DNA from: Sphagnum compactum | Lineage: Eukaryota > Bryophyta > Sphagnopsida > Sphagnales | Length of the DNA stretch: 64,000 nucleotides | Reading direction: 5' to 3' | Assembly (NCBI GenBank): GCA_965153455.1 | Contig: OZ234494.1 | Span: 1,054,001 to 1,118,000, forward strand | Position numbers and translations under genes: made by a program | Shown: positions 37,866 to 51,386 of the stretch, piece by piece | Numbering within the stretch: position 1 is the first letter of the stretch | How the letters are laid out: every line of letters starts with the position of its first letter | Notes under the pieces: generated by a model | Databases searched by the model: none | What the model saw: the letters and a program-made list of their open reading frames with translations, nothing else | Told to the model about the DNA's origin: nothing

Positions 37866-40719
37866 TTACACCCTGGCATAATCATTAGGAGTAGACTCCC
37901 AGATCACAGTGCCATCACAGCTGCAAAGCTTCTTGTAGTTCTCACCAACTCCAGCACTCCTGGCTATGACTGCAGCTGAAGTCCCAGGCCTTGATTTATC
38001 ATGACCACCATATACGACCAATGCACGCCCTATCAGATCACCAACCTTCAGCATCTCCTTTGTTCCTGAGTATTCAGCATCACCTCCATCATTTGCCTCC
38101 AGTACTCCCAAGTCCCCCACCTGCTCCAACCAAAATACACAAATGTAAACAATTTTTTCACCTCAACTACAAGGTTTTACCTAAAACCAAAAAACCATAA
38201 GTCAGAGAACACTTACAGGGACATCTTGCTGGTTTGTAGATGTGTTAAAAATTTGACCTGTGCTGGCAGCCCCCCGAGTAAGGTCTCCATATTCATTAAT
38301 AGACCAGCCATGTGACCCAGGAGAAAGACCACTGAAGGAGGCTTCAATACGTGCAAGCTCCATACTAACTTGCACAAAGCGCACAACCCCATGAATCTCA
38401 GGACCCTTGAACTCAGCCACTGCTGCAGATAGAGCAAAGTCTGCAATAGCATTTCCAAAAGTTATATCAGAATCTGTCCTAACATTGTATTCAGAACTAT
38501 TATTGGCATTGATGCCTTGAGAAGTGAACAAAAAGTATGTGAGAACTGGATCATCTGGGTTACCTGTGGCCTTCCCTCAGATCTAAGCTGGTTGAAACAA
38601 AACAACACAACAACAATAATATGACACAATTCAAAGAACCATGGAAGACCACCCACTCTCAGGAAGCCCTTGACCAATAAGTCGCGCCTTGCGTCCTGAC
38701 TGTGCTAGTGCTGCTGACAAGTTTTTCACAGTCGCAGATCCCAGAACCCTCACCACTTGATTTCCTAAGTCAACATCAACTGATTTAACTCCTGCACAAT
38801 GAGCACACACAAATAAGAATTCCCTCAATGAAGCAGCATGTGTTCAAACCACACTAGAACAAAGGAGCCAAAAATAGTCAAGAAAGTGGACACCATCTAA
38901 ACAATCCAATAGGAGACTTCAACAGAGACAAAAATTTGTACCCTCCAAAGGCTCCAGCTTGGTGCGTACTGACTTGACACATCCTTCACATGACATGTCC
39001 ACCATAAACTCCGTCTGAAATTCATCAGAAAACACACAGTTAGTAATCACTAGAAATTTTATATTTTTCAGTTGTCTTAAGTGACTGCAATGTTCAACTC
39101 AGAAATAGAGCTCAGCAGTGAAATCCAGAATCAAAAGAATACCACTTTCATCAAACGCATTTTACATCAGGGGTTTGCTGCTGTATTCTTAGAAATGAAA
39201 TAGGCTTGATGGAACCATACCACCAAATTTGGCAAAGGTACTCCATCTTTGGAGCCATCTTCAAGTCCCTGCTCAATCAAACTAGACACAATGTGAGATC
39301 TCACCCCCACTATCATGGGCAATCACTGCTAAAATCTCACAGAATTGTTGGTGGCTTCTAGAGTAACATGTGAGCATTGTGAAGAGATTGCAGTCTACAC
39401 TTCCAAGCTCGGATTACTCTAAACTCGTATAATAGTTGTATTGCAGTCTGGGAGAATGCACACACATGTGATTCTGTCATCTGGGTGACTTGGCCTCCTG
39501 TGGCTGCTACAGCAATCACTGGAAATGCTGAGCAAGCAGCTTGCAACACCTGTCTTGATCCTAGAATTTGGGACTTGAGAACACTGATACTTGGATTGTG
39601 TCCTAAGGTTCTCTGCCCCAAGAAGGACCTGCAAAATGAATGAACAAAGATATAGATCTTTTCCAGATTTAACAAGCAATGGCATGAACAAGCCCTCATC
39701 AATCTCTACCTCAATCTCACAAGGTCTCTTTTTCTGATTCCTTTTGCACTTGACATTAGGGAATACAGCAACTGCTGACAAAAAGATTGTCAAGTAACAA
39801 GACACAACATCAGGCAAAAAGACAAGCATGCCAGATTGTCTGTAATCCAAATGCTTCTGCACCAAATAGGTGCATGATCTCCAACAAATTGCCTTCTTGA
39901 CTGTTTAGGGTTTGTGATCAAGACAAGAAAAAGCACCACACACACGCACACACACACACACACACACAGACACGCACCCCGACACTGATGGAGACAAATA
40001 TGAGAAAGATGCATCGCACAAGTATTACTAGGTGACATGAAAGCCCTCGTTTTCTGTGACAAAGTCAATCGCACACTGAGATCCTTACACCAGCAATCTC
40101 TGAGGCCTGCCAAAACCCGTTGAAAGTTTAGACGGACAGCTGTGCAAGAGAGAGAGAGCGAGAGAGAGAGAGAGAGAGAATTGGGGATGGGTAAGCAAGA
40201 AGCATAAGACTGGAGAGACAGACACCTGAATCAATGACTGTAAGGCTTAGCAAAATAGTTCCTGTAGCTTTTAGGAATTCAGCGGAGACAAAAGAAAGAA
40301 GGAAGGAGAGTGACATGCTTCTGCTTGGGATATGTCAAGCCCTAACCACAAACATTGGAAATTCTTAGGGTTTGGAGAACGAATCCAGAACAGGCAGAGA
40401 GACAAGGAGAGAGACAAACATAGGATAATTGAGGGTTTGGAGAACAAGATCAGAGGCAGGCAGAGAGAAATCTGAGAGCGGGTATATATTCAAGTCTATT
40501 CATCTCTTCCTTGTGTGTATCACAGTAATTGAATAGACCAAGTCCACCTTGTAAACACAGGGGCTTATCAATTCGTCTGCAACCCTAACCGTCTAAAAGA
40601 TGCATGACATTTTAAGTCAGTGCAAGACAATTCAAAGACATTTATTCCATGTCTGTATGAGAAGTGTAACATAGGATAACCTATGTTACACTATGTAACC
40701 ATTGCACAAAACCAGAGAC

Positions 40720-40755
<36 letters not shown>

Positions 40756-40918
40756 GTAAACACACAAACAAACAAGCAGAGTGAGAAAGGAGGAAAGATG
40801 ACCTTGGGGAGCTGTTGAGAGATTTCAATGGAGGCGAAATGGAAGCAGAAATGGCGAGTGTTGCAGCGGCGGCAGTAGGTAAGAGCGAAGGTAATCCTAG
40901 TGCCCTCAGCACTGCCAT
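37866..40918 (-). CDS. CCS: Copper chaperone for Cu/Zn superoxide dismutase, probably plastid-targeted
   Basis: Seven exons: 40918-40803, 39628-39466, 39268-39221, 39014-38942, 38791-38657, 38440-38217 and 38120-37866, giving 337 residues. The first 90 residues are rich in Ser/Ala/Leu with few acids and look like a plastid transit peptide. Domain I is an HMA-type copper site, EFMVDMSCEGCVKSV (Cys118 and Cys121). Domain II resembles superoxide dismutase (EFKGPEIHGVVRFVQ, GLSPGSHGWSINEYGDLTRG). Domain III carries the Cys319-Ser-Cys321 pair (KKLCSCDGTVIWE) that transfers copper and forms the disulfide in the target. The exon 5 donor GAGA/GTGGGT was chosen because it keeps length and frame with plant homologues. 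The first intron is about 1.2 kb and holds several microsatellites. The exon 2-3 join (TESH/GLEDG) is less certain. Confidence 0.93.
39935..40756. repeat. Microsatellite cluster in CCS intron 1
   Basis: A (CA)n tract with CACACG variants lies at about 39935-39970, (GA)n at about 40146-40180, and another (GA)n at about 40720-40755. All are inside the first intron of CCS. A direct repeat around AGGGTTTGGAGAAC (40366 and 40429) also lies here. Confidence 0.85.
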
Positions 40919-43900
40919 GCCTTTTTCACTGCAGCCCGACCAAGCTACTAGTAAGTACTAGCACTATTCAGAGACGAAGGGGACATACGCTGCCTCAGTA
41001 TCTTGTGCACGCAAACCCTCTCTGATAAACCCCACCATTCAGTAATTCTGAGGCAAACTGATGAGAAGGTCTCTATTGCCACAGCTAGTTCTAATGGTTA
41101 AGGCTGATGGATAGGTAGGTAGGTAGGACTTGATCCTGGTCACGTGTTCATATCCTAACACATTGCATACTAAGAATTTCTGACTAGTGTTTTTTTCAAA
41201 GAATTTTTGGTTTGTGGCCATAGTGGTGATCATCAATAGGAAGATGTAGAAAAAGTGGCAATCATCCTCAGGATGATTTAGCCAAATATGGCTATAAACC
41301 AGATATACAAAACTTTAATGATCCTTCTATTTCTTTGGTTGCACACTCAAAACCAAATATAAAAATTTGGCGATTTCAATTTTTTTTTCCTGGTGATTCA
41401 AAACCCTTAGAAAATCAAACTTCATTTTTTAATTTTGAAATTTTTATTTCGGGGCAAAATTTCGCCAATAAAAAAATAGGCTGCTTTTTACCCAAATTGT
41501 TGGCTACTCAACAATCTCTTTATCTTGTCCAGGTGGCAACTGAGAACTACCCTGAGAAAAAATCTCAAGTGCCAAAAGAAGAAAGTTTGGACTCTGCAAC
41601 TTCCAAAACTTTTTTGTCGGAGGAAATAGGGTACGATCTATTCCGTCATACTTGCATGTTTTAAGAGCCATTTCATATCTTTGACAATCGTTAAGACATG
41701 TAAGGGACTACTTGGGGAGAATTCTTGTAAGCAAAGATGATGGTTTCTATATGAACAGGTATACACAGCAACATGTGACATGATAGAAGATGGCTTCGCC
41801 GCCAATGAGCTGCTTGTGTTGAAGCTCAGTTGTATGTATTCATCACTGCATAAATGCCTGAGGGGTAGACCAACATTTAGCATAAGCTTCTAGTACCAGC
41901 TTTGCTTCTCAATAAGCATGCTATAGTTTTCATGCTGTAGTACTGTGCATTGTCTTCTGATGAAGCTCATAGATTTGCCCAAAGGATCCCATGGTCCATT
42001 GAGTTTTTGGTATGCCTAAACTGAGGTTGAAGTCCTGCCTTGCATTCAAGAAGAACCATGGGTTCTCAAATTCTGGACTATGGAACTGACAGCAACAATT
42101 TTGAGTTGGATGTTCTCAAGTGCAAATTGTGACATTGCCATCCATGCAGATCTCTAGTCAACAAGACAGAGTACACCTCTGGAGAACAAAATTACTGCAT
42201 TTTAATCCAGCACTGCCTTCAATATAAGGCGTCCACATACTCTGGAAGTGTGTGCTGCTGTTCTTCAAGTACTAAAAACCCTGAAATCCTTTTAAGGCCT
42301 TTCTGATTACAACTTAATTTTTGGAAATCTTATTTCAGGGGGATTGGTAGTCTAAACATTGTTTAGACTCCAAGCACATCCAGAATGAGCATTACAAAAT
42401 CAGAGAACATAGGAAACAGTACTTCATGTATAGCTTGTATGATTTCTGGAAACTGATTGAAGCTTGAAGAGTGAAGTTTGTTGTTCATCTCAGTGTTCTG
42501 GGATCAGATGTCAGAGCTCATTATGATGAAGCAAAGAATGCTCATAAATGTCAATATCAAATTGTCAACCTTAACTTGTGCTACTAGAAGTGTTATGCTT
42601 GCAAGAACCTAAAGACTACAATCTTTGTAAGACAACTTAAATCAAAGCTGCTGGTCTTTAGCTCTACAGGATCATGCTGAGGGCACTGGTATGGAGTCCA
42701 AGACATTCTACCATAAGTCCTAAAGCCTCAAATGCCCTGTATGCTGAATATAGCATTATTTGCTTAATTTGGACAGAAGGAGAAAGTTCCCAAGGATACA
42801 CTGACACAATGACTGGTAAACTATGCACTCCAATCATTCTATCCAAAGCTAATTGACAACAGTAAGCTTTCTTGTAACATGTACTGATACCTGTTCATCA
42901 AAATCATGTTGAATCAATCACTAAAAAGGATTGGAGGATACTGCTCTATATGATTATGGGTTTTTGAGCCAAAAACATCTCTTGGTGGAACAACCAACTT
43001 GTTCAACTGCTTCAGATTCATGCTTGGTTTTCTGTCATATAAATATGATCATGTAAAACAGACTGTCTCCTAAATGCAGAGGACGGAGGCATGACAAATG
43101 ATTGTCAACCCAACTCTATGAGCCAGAGATGGTCAATCTTCTCTACAGCAGCCCAATCAACTAAAGATTTCTGGAGCATGAAAATTGAACAGGATGTACA
43201 TTAACCATCTCTCTTTTCACGTTTTCACCTTTTTCTTTTCTTTGTTAATAAAGGACTTGAACTCTAAAATAATGGCTAGCACCACATTATGTGGCTGTGT
43301 CATCACTTCATCCCCAATTAGTCCCTGCATCCACCACATCACATTCTCTGATTTCAGGAAACATGAAAGGTATATGTCTATGGGAAGTCAAGGCAAGAAA
43401 AGTCGCATTAAGAACAGTTTCCCTTCATACATTATGCAAGTTCCTGATCTCTCAAATGCAAGGACCATGACTCTAGGACTAGCATTGTTGCTTCACAAAT
43501 ACCATCTCACGAGTGTATGCCAGACAAACCTGTGCCTCAAGCTCTATTAATGAGTTCTCTTCCCATTTTTTTGAAGGTCTCACAGCCTCCCCCTCTCCCA
43601 GCACATTCGTTACCCCAATAGCTCACATGGAGAGAAAGTCTCATTTACCTGTAGAAGAAAACACAATAGGTAATGTGATTCTTCCAAAACTTGAGGTCAA
43701 CATGAAAGATACCTGTTACGTCATATTACAGAAGCAGAAAAAACTAGAAGTTACTGCACTTTGAGCCCATACAATTGAAGTTCAAGAGGGACTAACCTTC
43801 CAGTTATTTCTTTTAGGCAACATTTGGTTCCTTTGGAAGGGGATTTGGGTTGCATCATCACTCATTCTCACTACTCTGCCATTTAGCCAACAATTTATTC

Positions 43901-45000
43901 AATAATGCAGACTGCAAGACAGACATGGCCCCCCCACACACACACTACTCCATATATTCCACATGAGCTCAAAACTTTAGTCAATGAACAAAGTCATAAG
44001 CATTTCAAATAGCTTCAGTCTGGCCATAAAATCAGCATTCCCTCCTAAGCTAATATCTATCCCACAAAAGGCTATGCTGGTAGCAATGGTAACACCTCCC
44101 AGACAGCCATTTTGTGCCACAATCTCTGCATCTCACCCCAGTTCTCAGGCTTTGCATAAAGGATATACAACAAAAGTATGCAAATCAGACATTTCAATAA
44201 ATAAGATCAACAAGGTGTACAATCCTTGCACTGTGCAATGACATGTGGAAATTGCTGATGGACAACAATTATCAGGGTTTCTTGTATGCAACAGTGGAAA
44301 GAACATATATTCTACCTGATGAGGGATAGAAGCTTCTGTCAAGTACTCAGGAGATCTTCGTGCTGCTCCCCACTTGTGGTGCCCACAAGCATGGGATGCC
44401 TTGTTTTATTCACGGGAGCTATTTCTACTACTGTAGAGATAACATCTGATAGTACATCCTGTCCATCCAGATTCCATCCTTTAGTAACAAAATACATTCC
44501 TCTGGTTCCCTTGAACTTGTTCACACATGATTACCTGCAATGTGTGTATTGATCAAGACAGCCAAAGAGCAACAAATTCCCCACACAGATCTCCTCCCGT
44601 GGGGGTCATTGTCTTGCAAGCTTCCACTCTTTTGTAACATAACTGCTCCTAATAACATGTAATCCAGTAAAATTGGGAGGATCTATATGGAAAGGTGTAC
44701 TACCTCTGAATCATCAACTTGTTGGTTGGAAGAACTGTCATGTTCAGTTTATAAATCCTCTCAAACGCAGCACTTTCTGTTTGTTGCTATTTAGTCATTC
44801 TGCAACGCTTGGGCTGCTGTGGTAATCTGTGGCAACAACAAATCATCAATTCATCAATCATCCCCCTTGAGCACGAAGTGAAAACTCGAGCAGTTGGAAC
44901 CCTTTATGACAAACAAACGAGATTTCCACAATGCTCAAAGTGTTTGTTTCCTATTGGTAAAGGGGAGAGAGGAGGAGATGAGCCTCTCCTTGAACAATCA
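40919..45000. other. Long stretch without a defended gene
   Basis: The left end is the CCS promoter side. Frames such as 41335-41664, 43185-43550 and 44339-44524 (minus, with TKGWNLDGQDVLSDVIST) are open and partly peptide-like, but lack recognisable domains or consistent splice partners. The last might be an exon or an old element. No repeat array or RNA gene is seen. Confidence 0.35.
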
Positions 45001-48000
45001 CTTGTTTGTTGTGAACATCCAATCCAAGAACCATGACCCCAGAAAACTTTCCACATTCCCTTGGGAGGAAATAGAGAAGGGGATGAGAAAACTGACCGGC
45101 AGCAGAGAGTCCATGATAACTTCAACCCATTGTGCTTGTACTCGCTTTTGAAATTCCTCTATGCTGGTGTGCAGATCCTCGTCCAAAGTATGCACCCGAG
45201 TCTCCAGCTCCAGCACGTTCACTTGTGCCATGGTAGCACCATAGCCGTACTGCTCCCTTGAAAAGACCCCCGAAGATCTTCAACAACGCAAACCTTGCCT
45301 CCTTTGCCAATCCCAACGGGCGATATGCTTGCCACACACGGCCACTTCCATATTCCACAGCTTTCCACGTTAGCCGCCGATCATCGAACCCCTCAACAAT
45401 CCTCCCATTACATTTGCAGAAAATAAGTGCGATGAATACAAAGACTCTAACTTGGTTGGTGGAGAATCTTGATATTCGAAGTTCGTCTGTAGAATGTGCA
45501 TGCCCAATCGAATGATACAACTTCATGGAGTTAAACGTAATCCTTCATCTCTATGTTTCTTACAAACCCATGCAATATGCGGGCCTTCACTTGTTCCTTG
45601 TGTATATTGGACCCTGTACAAGCCAAAGAGTGTTGCTATGTCTTTCCCTCTTAGAAAGTCCACAAGCCATTGTTCTGCACTTTCTTTCACTTCATTAGTG
45701 AAATGTTCCTTCAGGTGCAACTCAACTTGTTCTCGTGGCACTCCATCATCCCCAACTGCTTGCAAATCTGGGATACTAACAACACCATTCAAGATTGCCT
45801 TCTCCAAATCGGGAATTGCATGTTCAATTCCTAGTGTAATGTGTGCTCCCGCCTTCATCAACATGGTTGCAATTCTCAAACCCCAAATTGCATAAGGTCG
45901 AATCTTTCTAGCTATTTTGGTTTCCAAACTCAACGAACAACCCTCCTGTCCTTCCACTTTGTGAATGTTGTCTCTATGTTCGCACCAGAAATGCAATTGC
46001 ACAAGTTGCATAAGTGCATTCGAGACACATGAATCAATCATCTTTTGAAAGATCCCCAAATCCTTAGTCGAGAAAAAAGAAAGACAAGGCACTCGATGTC
46101 GCTGTACCTCTCCTGAAAATTGTAGAATTTGATCAAGTTTTGTGCGAACTTGTGGCAATAGCTCCTTTTGCAATTTGTGAATGTGCTTGATTTTGGTTTG
46201 CAAAGAATTAAGTTTGTTGTCCAAGATATCAAATCGCATCATGACCTCCTTTCAAAAGTCAATGATTTGAGCCGAACGCCCACGTTCATCCAAAGAATTC
46301 AAAGCAATCTTGCCATGCATATCAAGACACTTGTTTGATGAACTATGACTAGCAACCTCAACAACTTCCTCAATGTCAATCCTCAACTCCTCTACATTGG
46401 AAAGGATGAAATTGACCACGTCATTCCATTGTTGGGCTCCAAGAAGATCTACAGCTTTGTCAGGTGGTCCACTTGAAGGAAAACCATCGAATCCCATGTT
46501 CCAATCATGTCGATAATCTAGATCCATGGATTCCTTTGCATTTTGTGTTAATGTCTCAACCTTCACAGCTTGGTCTTTCGTACTTTACATAACCAAGGTG
46601 TTTTCAAAGATAAGGGGTGCAAAATTCTTTCCCCCAATTTTACACCTTGGCATCCAAAGTTGGAAGAGGCACAAAATTCACGAAAAGGTGTTTATCACAT
46701 CATCAAAAATGATCATCTTGGTTGCCTCAAAATCTCGACTTGAATGAACAATAATATCATTGAAAGAATTCACTTGATCACTATACTCTACAAAGAATTG
46801 AAGTCCTTTCTAGGTGAACATAATAAGGTTTTTTCAAGTTTAAATATTGCAACTTTTTTTTGTAGCTTGAACATTTTTTGAAATTTCACCTACAACAACA
46901 TATACAATGATAAGATTTATCAGTTCTACTCATGGAAAACAATCATCTAGAACATAAAAAAAATAAGTGTTCACATATATTAATTAGCAACAAGTTTGAT
47001 ATATACATGTAGTCTTGGGAAACACCCAATAGTAAGAAATTGTGTTCAGGATCACCACATTCAAGTCGTGATCCTAAGTACACAACATTTGGCCATGGTT
47101 TTAGCTCTTTGCCAAAATACACCCAATTTAATTGGCGTTCACATTGATTTACATCATCATATGCATCTTTTAAAATAGTTGGAATGAAAATTCCACCTTT
47201 CTCATTAGATGAACCACTATTATAAGTCTCTTGATAACATTGGTTCAATTCCATCATCATCCTAATCAAATCTTCCACTTGGACACCTTGTATTTTTTGG
47301 ATCTTTTGAACATCATCCTCCTTACAGTTGTGGCCCACATGAAAATATTCATCAAAAAGTGATTTTTGAAGTAAAAATTCAACATCATTGTAGTTGACAA
47401 AACCCTCCATGTTTATTGACACATCATACCCCAAGGCTGCATGTGAAGATTCATCAAAGGGCAACAAGGAACCCAATATTTCGTGGCAAAACCAATTTGG
47501 ATCCATCACCATGAATTCCAAATTTCAAGATATAAGACATTTCCACCTTCATGTAATGTTTGAGCCATTGCTCGACAATGTTTTTTCATATTGCTTTGAT
47601 CACCAAGGAAACATTTCAAATTTGTGTTCTCTGCACACAACTTTCCAAAAGTTTCCCATGAGACCATGGGTTTGTTGGTGTGTTTTTCACTCCATTGAAT
47701 GATCACCTTTCCCATTTGTAAACACACTTCCAATACTTTTGGTAAATGATCCAAAATATGCTTTATTTCATTCGTTACAAACCTTGCAAAAGGTTGAATA
47801 GATGAAGTTGATTTAGATCAATCCAAAATGAAGGGATGAAATCATATATATTCACCAACTCTTTGTATTTTTGTTTCAAGTTTTTGATAATTTGTTGTAA
47901 GATGGTTTGGAGTCATTTCAAGTCTTGATAGACTCTGTAAAATGTAAAGATGATGATTATATGAGGTGTGAATTCAATTGACAGTCTCGTATTGGAGGCA

Positions 48001-48389
48001 ATGAATCTAATCCAATAGTCCAATTCATTCATGATTTCAATGCAATATTCAATCCAATTGATCTTTACATTCTTTTTTGTTGCGAGTAAGTTTGCAAAGT
48101 AAGAAGAAAGATGAAGCAATTCCTTGGACGTTTGTATTTCAAATCAAAGGTCATGTAGAGAATGAAATTCATCTTGTTCACCCAAATCCCACAAAGATAT
48201 TTGCATATCACCTTTGATAATCATATCTTGCTTTTCTATACCCATGGTGCAAGGTAAGGGTGAATTCCAATTTACTTTCTGCCACAAGAAACTCAATGCC
48301 AATTTGGTCTTCTTATAGATACACTGCACGACCTTTTTTTTGCTATTGCCAATTAAGCTTAGTTGGAGCTTCGTCTTCCCTGCATACAT
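45000..48389 (-). pseudogene. ROCO-type (Roc GTPase + COR) gene, decayed
   Basis: Read on the minus strand, pieces of one long protein follow in order: a P-loop (YAGKTKLQ at 48380), a Roc switch region (DMQISLWDLGEQDEFHSLHD), WIRFIASNTRL, then KQKYKELVNIYDF, a COR domain (LVMDP-type MVMDPNWFCHEILGSL at 47.5 kb; IRMMMELNQCYQ), the region VNSFNDIIVHSS at 46.7 kb, and a C-terminal part with SFFSTKDLGIFQKM and PHIAWVCKKH to 45523. Further coding-like pieces reach about 45 kb. In-frame TGA codons at 48144, 47913 and 46252 and frameshifts near 47820, 47515, 46680, 46570 and 45250 break it. ROCO proteins are GTP-regulated dimers. No kinase or LRR is visible here. The exact family is moderately sure; loss of function is clear from the breaks. 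Confidence 0.7.
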
Positions 48390-49440
48390 TCATATGCAAC
48401 AAACATTGTTAGTCAAGTGTTAATATGTAATTACTTAAAAAACGTTTTGTGGCCAAATTGATTTTGTTCAAAAAAGATATTTCTGTCTATTATGGTATCA
48501 AATGGTAAATTTTGAAGGTCTATTATACATATGTGAAATCACATTTGCATTGAAGTTGCATTTAAGGTATTAAGTAACATGAAAAATAATTATTTATGCA
48601 TGATATGTGACATTTGACACATAGATTTCCTTTTGAAAGTTTGCAAGAGTGTATATATATAAACATGACAAAAGAATTTGAAAGAAAACATTGTGGTGAA
48701 AGACATTTTATAACATTTTTCACATTCATATGAAATAAAATATATATGATTTATCGCAACCATTTGCGGTCCACACCAATGTTGCTCGATTATTGAGAAA
48801 ACGCCTAATCATTAATAAAATTACTAGTAACTTATTGGACGACTATTGATTTAAAAAATCAAATAAAGAACCTACCCACCAAGTTAATACCATCAAAATT
48901 AATGAAAATACCCTTATGAGTTAAGTATTGGGTTCTCAAATTCTAATAATGTTTAAATCATTTGTTTAAATAATCCAAGTAGGTTATCAATTCTAAAACC
49001 TGATGGTAAAAAAGATTTTAAAACTAACAATAATCACTATGTTGTTGTAAAGAAATATAAATATTATGTAGTTGAAGGAATTGATGATAATAATCACTAC
49101 AAAGTTGCTATAGAGTCAACAAAAGTTATTAATGATTTGCACATACAAGAAAAATCAATTTACCTTGAAAAAAAGTGACTTTGACTACACAACAGAACAT
49201 TGGACTAAAATTGATAAACATATGCATTACTCAGCAAATGCATTGATAATTACAGCCACTACAAAATTGTTGCAGCATCAACATACATTATCAATAGATG
49301 CACATACATAAGAAATCAACTTTGATGTGGACTATGTAAGACCACCTACATGGCAGTTTGAATATATCCATGGAATTTACAGTATAATATAGATTAATCA
49401 CTATAAAGAAAACTTACAACAAAGTCAACAATAATCATGA
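48390..49440. other. A/T-rich stretch right of the ROCO pseudogene
   Basis: No open frame of note. Imperfect internal repetition occurs at 49015-49320 (AATCACTA..GTTG and GCACATACA blocks). Any upstream part of the ROCO gene is no longer recognisable. Confidence 0.4.
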
Positions 49441-49466
49441 AGAGTATTCGATCATTTGACCTCATA

Positions 49467-49735
49467 CATCACATTTGTAAATTAAAGTCATCAAGATTCA
49501 ATGATTTTTTACACATCACATTTGTAAATAAAAGTCATCAAAATTCAGTACACTTGCTCTTGTAATCACATTTGTCAATAAAAGTCATCAAGATTCAATG
49601 CAGTTGCCTTTATACATCACATTTGTTAATAAAATTCATCACGACTCAATACATTTGCCCTTATACATCACATTTTATCAATAAAAGTCATCCAAACTCC
49701 ATGTTATTGCCCTTATACATCACATTTGAAGCCAT
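49467..49735. repeat. Tandem repeat of about 51 bp
   Basis: About five copies of TACATCACATTTGTNAATAA, each followed by AAGTCATCAAGATTCAAT and a variable spacer (CTTGCCCTTA-like), occur at 49475, 49512, 49563, 49613, 49663 and 49715. The last copy is truncated. There is no coding potential. Confidence 0.85.
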
Positions 49736-51386
49736 TAGTCATTAGAAGATTAATGTAATCCTCAAGAGTCACTATTTATCACCTAGTGACCATTAGGTGT
49801 TAGTTCTATTTCATGTTTTGCTTTTGTGATTTACGCAATATTCATATTAGCCTTCTCTCATTTGATTATCGTAATCATTACCAATAATAATAATGGGTCA
49901 AAACAAAATAAAATATGTGAAAAAAGTAGACGTTTTCATTTTAACCTTGTGTCTTTCATATAAGTAACTTAAAATAACATCAAATTAGGTGAAAGTATGT
50001 GTCAAATAACATTAATTGGCTCTATTAAATTATAAGAATTTAATTCTAATAATATATTTAAAAAAAATTAAAAGTAAATAGAAAGTATATTTGAAACCAA
50101 CTAAAAAATATGTGTTCAAATTTATTTTTTGGTTAGAAAAATTAATGAAATTGATATGTAATAAGTTAGAAAATGAATAGCAACATATAGTCTAGCAAGA
50201 TTCCATCAAAACAAAATAAAATTTCTTTTTGTAAAAACCTATTTGACACCTACTTGAAACCAAAAGCCCATAATGAAAAGTAGACGTCAAAACCCTTAAA
50301 ACTACTTTTACAATTTGAAATATGAAAATCAATGCACATTAAGGTGAACATATATTATATTTATTGAAATGAAAGCATTCAATGTTCCACAATTTTATAA
50401 TGGATTTTGTTGCTATTTTAAATTTACTTATTCTAGTTTTGACAAGGCAATCATGTTGTTCACAATATCTTGCTTACACCAAGTTCAATTTGTAATTTCA
50501 AAATTTTTAAAACTATTTAAATTGTTTTAAGTTATTTTCAGACTTTTTGAAAGTTTGAAATTAATTAAAAACGTGTTCTATCCTTAACCCTAACCTAAAC
50601 CTTACACTTCAACATCAATTTATATGTAAAACTTAATGTTAAACCTAAAACCATAATCTTAAACCGTAAGCCTAACCTTAAAACTTTAAAGTTGAACCAA
50701 AAATAAATAATAAATAACTGGTAAGTTTTTTGATACCAGCCTAATATTGGTATTAGGCTCAATACTGATTTTGGGCTCATATATGCTTGGTATATAGACT
50801 AATATGACACTAATATAACCTCAAGTTCCTACGAGCTTGTACTAGTTTTAAACTGGTACCAGACTTAAGTCATATCAGATTTGTCTAGTATTTGATATCA
50901 GTGTTCATACCAATATTGATACCAGTTTCTCACCCTACATTGGTCAACATTAGTCTCAAACCATCAATGAAAATCTATTAACCTTAACAAGGTTATTAAA
51001 CATGATCATTGCTAATGCTATCGATGATAACCTAGCACTGTTCTTATTGCACTTTTTTGATACTGAGATTTTGGCAAAATTTAACCAAAGAAAATTGTTG
51101 AATTGGTCGAATTTATGTTAGGAAAGAAAAAAATTCTCAATTTCTTTGTGCAAAATTTCACCAAATTAAAATAATACCTTAGATTTGTTTTTTGAGCTGC
51201 CAAAATGAACAAAGTCTTGGGTCACAGTCAAATGGGGTTCCTCCATCCTGCCACTTAATTTGTACACCAAATTTACATAGAAAGTACTCAAAATCTATTT
51301 TCTGGTTGTATTCTCAAATTCTTTTCAATACTCAAGTTTCTTCTAAGCACCTACTCTCTAAACTTCATTCCTATCGGGAAACATGA
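49736..51386. other. A/T-rich spacer left of the dioxygenase gene
   Basis: No gene is seen. A CCTAACC/CCTAAAACC-rich block lies at 50580-50690, like the one at 28.9 kb, and a run of TACCAGT/TATTGATACC words lies at 50720-50940. The right end should contain the dioxygenase 3' UTR. Confidence 0.4.

Noticed and set aside
41335-41664. 109-codon plus frame
   Set aside because: A/T-driven composition, rich in Phe/Lys/Ser, with no recognisable motif or neighbouring exon.
44339-44524. 61-codon minus frame with peptide-like content
   Set aside because: Looks somewhat exon-like but I could not find upstream or downstream exons or a family, so it was not called a gene.
49467-49735. CRISPR-like regular repeats
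   Set aside because: Repeats are imperfect, spacers are partly conserved, and the DNA is nuclear plant sequence; it is an ordinary tandem array.
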